A stretch of 10,447 nt of DNA from Euperipatoides rowelli. Lineage: Eukaryota > Onychophora > Udeonychophora > Euonychophora > Peripatopsidae. A program made the translations under genes and the position numbers. The DNA lies in assembly GCA_003024985.2 (NCBI GenBank), contig PXIH01S0005431.1, one strand, 5' to 3'. Below the pieces are notes generated by a model. It was not told the DNA's origin, made no database searches, and worked only from the letters and a program-made list of their open reading frames with translations. Shown here in pieces: positions 8,474 to 10,447 of this stretch. Every line of letters starts with the position of its first letter. The stretch's first letter is position 1.

Positions 8474-8641
8474 TCTACAATATATAGTAATCTTGATTTA
8501 ATTAAATTTATTATACTGTATATTATACAGTACTTTAAGCAAAGTTATTGCTTCTGTACAAGACTACAATTCACAACTAGTAATAAACATATTAATCAAA
8601 ACAAACATTATTTAAAACCAAAACAAGGAACAATCAAAATA
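8474..8641. mobile_element. Insertion splitting the LINE C-terminus
   Basis: In related reverse transcriptases WNxLPEDV is followed within about 10-15 residues by FKxxLDK. Here about 165 bases of unrelated AT-rich DNA separate PEDT (ends 8642) from FFKSGLDKF (starts 8473). The interval contains a TACTGTATA-T-TATACAGTA palindrome (8514-8532) and a stem AAGCAA/TTGCTT (8537-8553) with outer GTAC/GTAC pairing. Similar AT-rich strings at both edges could be a target duplication but are too degenerate to define ends. The inserted element was not recognised. Confidence 0.5.
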
Positions 8642-9409
8642 TGTATCTTCTGGCAGACGATTCCACCAAATTACTACAAATTCCTGTTTTCAGTGCTATT
8701 TTGTTTTCTAATTGTTCGTTTATAATTGTAGGCTAGTCAGTAGTCAGTTTTATAATTATTAGATTTAGTAGGCCTATGATAAAGATTTTTATTCTTAAAT
8801 TAATGAGATTAAACAAACCCCCAATATTTTTCTTGATTATAATTTCTTTATTCATGATTGTCCCCTCTCAAAAAATCATTGAGGAGACATGAGATCAGAA
8901 AGCCTATTTAATCTCTACCTATAAGATAGGAAATAAAAACCAGTTATCAGCTTGTTAAAACCTCTAAAACGCTTTTCTAGCCTGCAAATATCTCCTTTAT
9001 TGAATAGCCTATCCACAGATTAGTATCTAGGTATATTCAAATAAAGATAGGATATAGTATATATTTTGTAAATAATTGTAAACCGCAGGCGTTGTCATAA
9101 TATATTTCCATACATTTTTTAAAAGAACTAGTTGCCTTGGCTATAACAATCCAAATGTTTGTCAAATGTTACAGTGAGCAATAATAATACCTAAATCTCG
9201 GTGAGATTCAGCACATTTAATCGGAAGCTCATTTAAAAAAGTATTTAATTTCAGGCTTTCTAAAACCAATTGTCATTGATAGTTTTTTTTTTTTGTGATT
9301 TATTGTAATTTGTTTTGAACAAACCATTGATAAAGAACATCATTCTAGATGGTTTTGAAAAACACAATCAGAATTATCAATGCTCCTGTTCAATTTTGTG
9401 TCATCCCCA

Positions 9410-9530
9410 CAGTGACGGATTAACCTTTATAGGGCCTTAGGCAAACCCTAAGATTTAGGCCCCTTTATATGCGGGGTCTGGGAGGGCCAGCCTTTTAGAG
9501 GGTCCAGACACCTGGTTGGGGGGGGGGGGT
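9410..9530 (+). mobile_element. hAT-type left end inside the LINE
   Basis: CAGTGACGGATTAACC at 9410, followed by TATAGGGCCTTAGGC and several GGCCC-like and G-rich stretches including a G12 run at 9518-9529, has the form of invertebrate hAT termini (CAGNGNCGGATTAA). It abuts the catalytic-motif codons of the LINE pseudogene directly, so it marks an insertion into that element. The interior to the right is too decayed to show a transposase. The distal boundary of this feature is only the end of the GC-rich part. Confidence 0.55.
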
Positions 9531-10129
9531 GTAGTTTTGTCTTGAGAAATTTTTTTTAAATTTTGCAGTAAGTTTTGTTACTTTAGGATTTAAACTGTCC
9601 CCTCTCTGAAAGCAGTCAATTCAAATACGGGTTCTTATTAATCAATGCGAGTATGCCATGAACCAATAGCTTACATAATTTTTTTTAGCATAAATTATAA
9701 TACATTTAAAATGTTTTTTTTTTTTTTTCATTTTTGATATCCAGTTAAAACAAAATATTGATCATTGATGTGACATCTAATGAGTAATGACAGTCTGACA
9801 CAGCTCTTAATACTGTATATTTCAGATATATTTAGGCTATTAACTGAAAAATGTTAATGTAAATATGAATATTTTAATAATAATGGCTTGGCCCCTAAGG
9901 ACGTAGGCATTATTTACAGATAAATGATTAAAATATGCAGTTAAAGATTTTGAGAATAAACCTGTTCTTAGTCTTTTCTATTATTGACACATTTGAAACC
10001 TTGACTATTTAAAATATATATATAGTAAATGCAATACTTTTATTTACTATAGTTAATTGACAAATCAATTAACCTAGTTTTTTTTTTTTTAAATCTTTAA
10101 ATTTTATATAATGCTTTGACCCACATCAA
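9531..10129. other. AT-rich interior of a possible hAT element
   Basis: Lies between a left-type hAT end at 9410 and a right-type end near 10169. No transposase block could be read. Contains a T13 run ending near 9730, a short (TA)n at 10015-10023, and the inverted repeat CTTTGA/TCAAAG starting at 10114. Confidence 0.45.
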
Positions 10130-10169
10130 AGTGTTCCGCTCAGGACCCCCTTCCCTGGTTCCGCTACTC
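10130..10169 (-). mobile_element. hAT-type right end
   Basis: Read on the minus strand the segment is GAGTAGCGGAACCAGGGAAG and then GGGGTCC, a form seen at hAT termini (CAGTGGCGGAACC-like). Its terminal repeat differs from the one at 9410 (GCGGAACC against ACGGATTAACC), and the octamer beyond it (AATCTTCG) agrees with the octamer before 9410 (CATCCCCA) at only 4 of 8 positions. It may be the partner of that end or belong to another element. Confidence 0.4.
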
Positions 10170-10447
10170 CAATCTTCGAATATTTAAAATGTTAGCCTAT
10201 AGTGAGAGTTGCTGTACATCACTATTTAAATTTGTTTTATAATTTCTCTTCTACTTTTACCTGAGTTTTAATTTATATATTTTACGCAAGTATGAATTAA
10301 ATTGTTCTATATTTCGTTTTTATTTTTTCCTTATAAATAGGCCTACTTTTGTCATGTGTTATTTGTATTCTTGCAATGTGTTTTATGCTTGCTTATCACA
10401 GAGCATGCAATCTGTATGAAGAAGTAGTGTAAGATTTTATTTCAATA
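10170..10447. other. AT-rich sequence to window end
   Basis: I looked on the minus strand for the missing upstream part of the LINE reverse transcriptase (the PQGSxLGPxLF and YINDL blocks) and did not find it. Only an isolated IFED-like reading occurs next to the hAT-type end. Contains TAGGCCTA at 10338-10345. No gene recognised. Confidence 0.55.

Larger units (their letters stand above)
8207..9409 (-). pseudogene. Decayed LINE reverse transcriptase (CR1/L2/Jockey-like), 3' half
   Basis: Minus-strand translation, allowing frameshifts and stops, gives blocks in the order known for non-LTR retrotransposon ORF2: DDTKLNRSIDNSD (9405 downwards, the catalytic F/YADD region), PIKCAESHRDLGIII (about 9222-9180), AKATSSFKKC and KYILYPIF (about 9140-9040), LEKR with KLITGFY (about 8980-8933), NIGGLFNLINLRIK where the family has TRGHxxKLxKxR (8828-8784), VVIWWNRLPEDT matching RVVNxWNxLPEDV (8686-8642), and FFKSGLDKFLKNNKEF then TAA (8473-8423). 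The span from Asp-Asp to stop, less insertions, is near the usual 250-270 codons. A 3' UTR of about 215 bases ends in TGTAAAATAAAA at 8207-8220. It has no open frame left. The domains 5' of the catalytic Asp pair are absent next to it because a hAT-type element abuts at 9410. The clade is not settled. Confidence 0.85.

Noticed and set aside
9410-10169. One complete 760-bp hAT element
   Set aside because: The two terminal repeats differ in form and the flanking octamers agree at only 4 of 8, and the LINE does not clearly resume beyond 10169; kept as two separate ends.

Overview
The window looks like non-coding nuclear DNA from an animal. It is strongly AT-rich (about 70% A+T by eye, not counted), full of poly(A)/poly(T) runs, and has no convincing intact gene. 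The longest open frame is 90 codons and is a translated tandem repeat. Decayed transposable elements of animal type, and a very high density of the 7-8-mers TAGGCTA/TAGCCTA/TAGGCCTA, suggest a marine invertebrate, possibly an echinoderm or other deuterostome. That taxon guess is from memory of similar sequence and is weak.

Layout. Positions 1-500 hold short microsatellites and three close perfect hairpins. A hAT-type transposon end facing left ends at 1022. From 1023 to 5300 is AT-rich sequence with a 30-bp minisatellite (2352-2497) and small inverted repeats. A nearly perfect 104-bp foldback element flanked by TA (5300-5403) looks like a Tc1/mariner-type MITE. A patch of nested TACTGTA/TACAGTA palindromes lies at 5933-6037. 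Two GC-richer hAT-like elements follow almost head to tail: 6733-7261, with a possible remnant of the transposase C-terminus, and 7288-7678, with a 7-of-8 target-site duplication and a retroposon-like 3' tail inside.

The best-supported feature is a decayed non-LTR retrotransposon (LINE, CR1/L2/Jockey-like) on the minus strand from 9409 down to about 8207. Reading through frameshifts and stops, one can follow the reverse transcriptase from the catalytic Asp-Asp through DLG, the RGH-like and WNxLP blocks, to the FKxxLDKF end, a stop codon, a short 3' UTR with a stem-loop and an A-rich tail. It is cut exactly at the catalytic motif by the left end of another hAT-type element at 9410; a right-facing hAT-type end at about 10169 may or may not be its partner.

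No gene network, operon or functional system is visible. The history is one of layered insertions: a LINE landed, was broken by at least one other insertion and by a hAT element, and all copies then decayed. I did not find a previously undescribed system; the points worth checking are the nested insertion structure, the foldback element and the two over-represented short palindromic motifs.
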